A stretch of DNA of 64,000 bases from Taenia hydatigena. Taxonomy: Eukaryota; Platyhelminthes; Cestoda; Cyclophyllidea; Taeniidae. The notes under the pieces were generated by a model. That model did not search any database, was not told the origin of the DNA, and saw only the letters and a program-made list of their open reading frames with translations. Both the position numbers and the translations under genes were made by a program. The stretch spans positions 3,466,696 to 3,530,695 of the forward strand of contig JADWOT020000005.1 in NCBI GenBank assembly GCA_036345935.2, given 5' to 3'. Shown piece after piece: positions 61,006-64,000 of this stretch (positions within the stretch are counted from its first letter, which is position 1; each line of letters opens with the position of its first letter).

Positions 61006-61407
61006 GGTGAAAAGCAAGTTAAAACCCAAGTAACCAACCCGTTTCAGTAAAGTTTTAAATTTACTTGGAGGAAGAAGCATTAAATTTAATGAAACCAACA
61101 AACTAAATGACAAAAAGTACCGTCAGGTCTGGCTTCTAAACAAGGCCATAGGAAAGGGAATCCAACTCTGAAATCCAAGCAAAATTTTTGTGGCTATTTG
61201 ACGCGAGCATAATCGAAGAGGTGTAAGTCAAGTCAGAATTAGGCTTGGATAAAATCCGTAACCACGAAACGGACGCCCAAGACCATCCACTGGAGTCGAG
61301 ATAACAAACAAGATCGACAATATATTGCTTCGAATGACTAGGTTGTGAGTGGCGACAGTAAGAGAGTAAACTACAGAGAGATTCAGGTGCACTTAACCCT
61401 GATGGTA

Positions 61408-62290
61408 CTACTTTCGGTACCACATCTGCTGAGTCTTCATGTTTTTGATTTTCTTCTGCAATTGCAGAACCGAGTACAACAGCGCTTCGGCAGTGGGCGG
61501 GCAACCTTAAAGGCAAAAACCAAAGGGCTCGCTTAAGCTGATAGCCCAATAGCTCTATAGAAACCCGGAAAACACCGAGTTAAAAATAATCCAGATGCAC
61601 AGGGGATTAAAAACGAGTTGATGCAATTCGAAGAAGGGCATAAAAATTTCGACCTTACCAGGAACAAAAATATCCACCGGGATAATTCGATCACAGCCGC
61701 GAACAACACTGTAGCTGTAGTGATAGTAGCCACCACCATTTGCGCAGGATCCCATAGAAATCGCCCATTTCGGATGAGGCATTTGATCCCAGACACGACG
61801 AAGGGCAGGAGCCATTTTATTTGTCAAGGTGCCGGCAACGATCATCAGGTCGCATTGACGCGGACTTGCTCGAAACACCACACCGAAACGATCCATGTCA
61901 TATCGGGGAGCAGCCATATGCATCATCTCAATAGCACAACAGGCTAAACCAAAGGTAACAGGCCAGATAGAATTCTAAGAAGGATATATTTGCAGAAAGG
62001 GCGTTTACCTTGCGAGCCCAATTGATAAGATCATCGAGGCGAGCGATTGCATACTCAACTTTGTTAGAGGGAGTCACTCGAAATGGACTGTATGGCTTAT
62101 ATTTGGTGACTTCTTCATAAGGATGGTCTGGCTTAGGAGCACTAAAAACATGAAAAGCGCAAAATAACGCCTACGGCTGCTTTAAACTTTCCGGTACAGG
62201 AGGCTGCGAAGAGCTATACAAAGCACAAGGAGAACAAAACTTCGGCACACACACATATCTCGACGTCCGCACCAAAGAAAGCATCATCAT
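61408..62290 (-). CDS. NDUFS7: NADH:ubiquinone oxidoreductase 20 kDa (PSST) Fe-S subunit
   Basis: Minus-strand exons 62290-62175, 62141-62009, 61974-61659 and 61505-61408 give 220 residues. The introns are 33, 34 and 153 nt, with all phases consistent. An Arg/Ser-containing N-terminus ([14 protein letters not shown]) fits a mitochondrial presequence. The mature part contains [53 protein letters not shown] and [17 protein letters not shown], ending QMWYRK. The Cys residues of LACC, GSCANG and CPPT are the ligands of cluster N2, the last Fe-S cluster before ubiquinone in complex I, so all are intact. Length agrees with the family (human 213). Three in-frame ATGs stand in a row at the start; the first was used. 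The gene is convergent with the PTPN4-like gene. Confidence 0.96.
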
Positions 62291-62608
62291 GCACACATCC
62301 GGGACGACCTTTGTATCAGGCGCCCCATTGAAAAGTATTAAACAAATCAACACTCCTAGTAATTCGCAATTTGGAAGTATTTTGCTATAAATACACGTAA
62401 ACAAAACTAAACTATAATTCCGATTGCAATTTTAATATTGCAGGCGTTTCCATTATTCTCAAAATTATTAGAATTACAGCAAATGTGTAACTAATGTATG
62501 AGCCTCTATTTTTGCTTCGATAATAGACACACAGCACGTACCCATTAAATGCTTTTGCTTTAAAATTTGTAAAAGCGTATTGATTGCACTGGCTTCTGTG
62601 AACATTCA
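62291..62608. other. Upstream region of NDUFS7
   Basis: AT-rich sequence, presumably 5' UTR and promoter. The open minus frames here have no recognisable motif. Confidence 0.4.
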
Positions 62609-62794
62609 TGTAGCGTCCCAAGGCTTTCTTGAAAGCAAAAGAAGGCAAAATACCAGGGCAGAACACATATTTTCGACAGACAGAAGGCAATGAGTTGCCA
62701 AAATGGCCGTAAGGTCAGCCTACGCGGCTAGGGTAATATGACCACCTCTGTGACCCTGACCGAAGCCGGCAGCCCAAACAAGCAAAGTATTGCG
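62609..62794 (+). mobile_element. LTR-like short element, copy 5, with perfect 5-bp target duplication
   Basis: The 186-bp element starts TGTAGCGTCCCAAGGC, contains GAAAGCAAAAGAAGGCAAAA and GACCGAAGCCGGCAGCCC, and ends AAGCAAAGTATTGCG. It is flanked by ATTCA on both sides (62604-62608, 62795-62799). It is the best preserved relative of copy 3. Confidence 0.9.
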
Positions 62795-64000
62795 ATTCAA
62801 ATTAACACCTTGAGGCTATGGATTTAGTTTTAGTTCAAGTGCTTCAATTGCAGGTTCGTTTTAATTTCGCATGTTATACTTAATCTAAGCAAATGAGTGA
62901 TGTATAACGGCCTAGAATATTCGGGTTTTCTCATCCCCTCAGGCATAGATGAACAGTTTTATCATGTTAATTTCCTGTTTCGACTTATTTGGAAAGCATC
63001 TTTTTTAAACTTAAATTTTACGCAATCAGCTAGAATGGTCTAAAAAGGGAAAAAAATTAGGCAGTGTTGTAGTCAATAAGCCATCGAATCTAACGCTGCA
63101 AAATTATTTTGTTTGGTTCTTATGCGAAGTCTGTTTTATAACTGCAAAATTATGCTTCATCTCTGAGTTTTTTAGTCCCGTGAGTCGGATTGGTGTTCTA
63201 CCTACTACGTTGCGTCGGCATAGACATTTTCTTCATAGGCTAATACCTTCTTTTGCATAGTGGATATCTATTTTGGTTTACTGATACTCCATACGTTATC
63301 CTAAAAACCAATCTAAGAAAAATTGACATATGCTTGAGGTGTGAGAGCATTTATGATGAAGGTGGTAGCTTGCTGACTCCGTAATGTTTCTTTATTTCGG
63401 CAAACCTTTTGATTGATATTGCCACAGATCTTATGGGCGTCGTCAGTGTTTTACAATGCAGGATTGACGTCAGCAGCGAAAGCGAGTGGTGCTACACCAT
63501 GTCTGGAATTTCGAAACGCTAAGTAGGCTGATGGGGCCGCGACAGACAGCAACGGAGCCTGGGTCACGCGACTGATTGCGTCTACTCCTCTCATTCACAT
63601 AAATATCGGCACATGCCTACCAATTTAACAAATTATTAGGCAGCAATAAACCCTCTCCGGTTGGGATTTTGCATAGGCCGTTAAAGATCGTCTCCTCTAG
63701 GGATATTTCGCCACACGGCTTGACGTATTATTTCGCTATAATTCACACACACACGCACACACAGAGACAAGTGTGTATCTAATTTCAGTAGGTTTTCGTT
63801 TCACCGTGATTCACATCCACCTCAGGCTATCTGTAGGGCCTAGCCGTCAAAACTGAACACTGGTTAAGCCATCTAGACCAGAGGAACTGAAAATCTAGGC
63901 TGTAAAAGTTGGTTTTATGCGTTCGGACACTACTCGAGGAATTGGGTAAACAAACTGACTGAGGCTTGTTTCGCCCAGCTCTCCACTTCAATTACTGTTT
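62795..64000. other. Right-end region, no gene recognised
   Basis: AT-rich sequence with a short CA-rich run near 63746-63764. No ORF with a recognisable motif and no further copy of the LTR-like element. Confidence 0.45.

Noticed and set aside
1..64000. CRISPR arrays, tRNA and rRNA genes
   Set aside because: None seen. The spaced repeats present are microsatellites, minisatellites or LTR-like elements. A tRNA scan would be needed to exclude diverged tRNA genes.

Overview
The window looks like nuclear DNA of a parasitic flatworm, most likely a tapeworm. The genes are metazoan and intron-rich. Many introns are only 28-37 nt long while others reach several kb in the same gene. A family of ~160-190 bp LTR-like elements (TGTAGCGTCCC...CTACA, two copies with perfect 5-bp target duplications) recalls the small TRIM retrotransposons described in taeniid cestodes. 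The taxon is an inference; gene identities rest on motifs and on intron phases that I checked by hand.

Layout: (1) 82-14544, minus: a UBASH3/STS-type gene (UBA, 2H phosphoesterase, SH3-like, histidine-phosphatase domains), cut by the left edge. (2) 15041-16235: a cluster of LTR-like elements between the divergent UBASH3 and NPRL2 genes. (3) 17195-20808, plus: NPRL2, a GATOR1 subunit. (4) 21155-21757, plus: mitochondrial ribosomal protein L50, starting 346 bp after the NPRL2 stop. (5) 22162-22700, minus: a UBL4A/Get5-like ubiquitin-like protein, convergent with L50. (6) 22.7-34.3 kb: no recognisable gene; one LTR-like element, a large inverted repeat (about 1.5-kb arms at 25236-26750 and 31350-32803), and two long homopyrimidine/homopurine tracts. 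(7) 34346-35951, minus: a MICU-family EF-hand protein with at least ten tiny-intron exons. (8) 37703-60292, plus: a PTPN3/PTPN4-type FERM-PDZ-tyrosine phosphatase gene of 23 exons, whose exon lengths sum to exactly 1,634 codons. (9) 61408-62290, minus: NDUFS7, convergent with the phosphatase gene. (10) 62291-64000: one further LTR-like element with a perfect duplication and otherwise no gene.

The genes do not form a pathway. Three products are mitochondrial (L50, MICU, NDUFS7), two are signalling phosphatase-family proteins, one is an amino-acid-sensing TORC1 regulator and one belongs to the tail-anchored-protein/protein quality-control machinery. The items most worth following up are the 30-nt intron class, the LTR-like family, the poly(A)-signal-plus-acceptor arrangement between NPRL2 and L50 (possible trans-spliced pair) and the unexplained inverted repeat.
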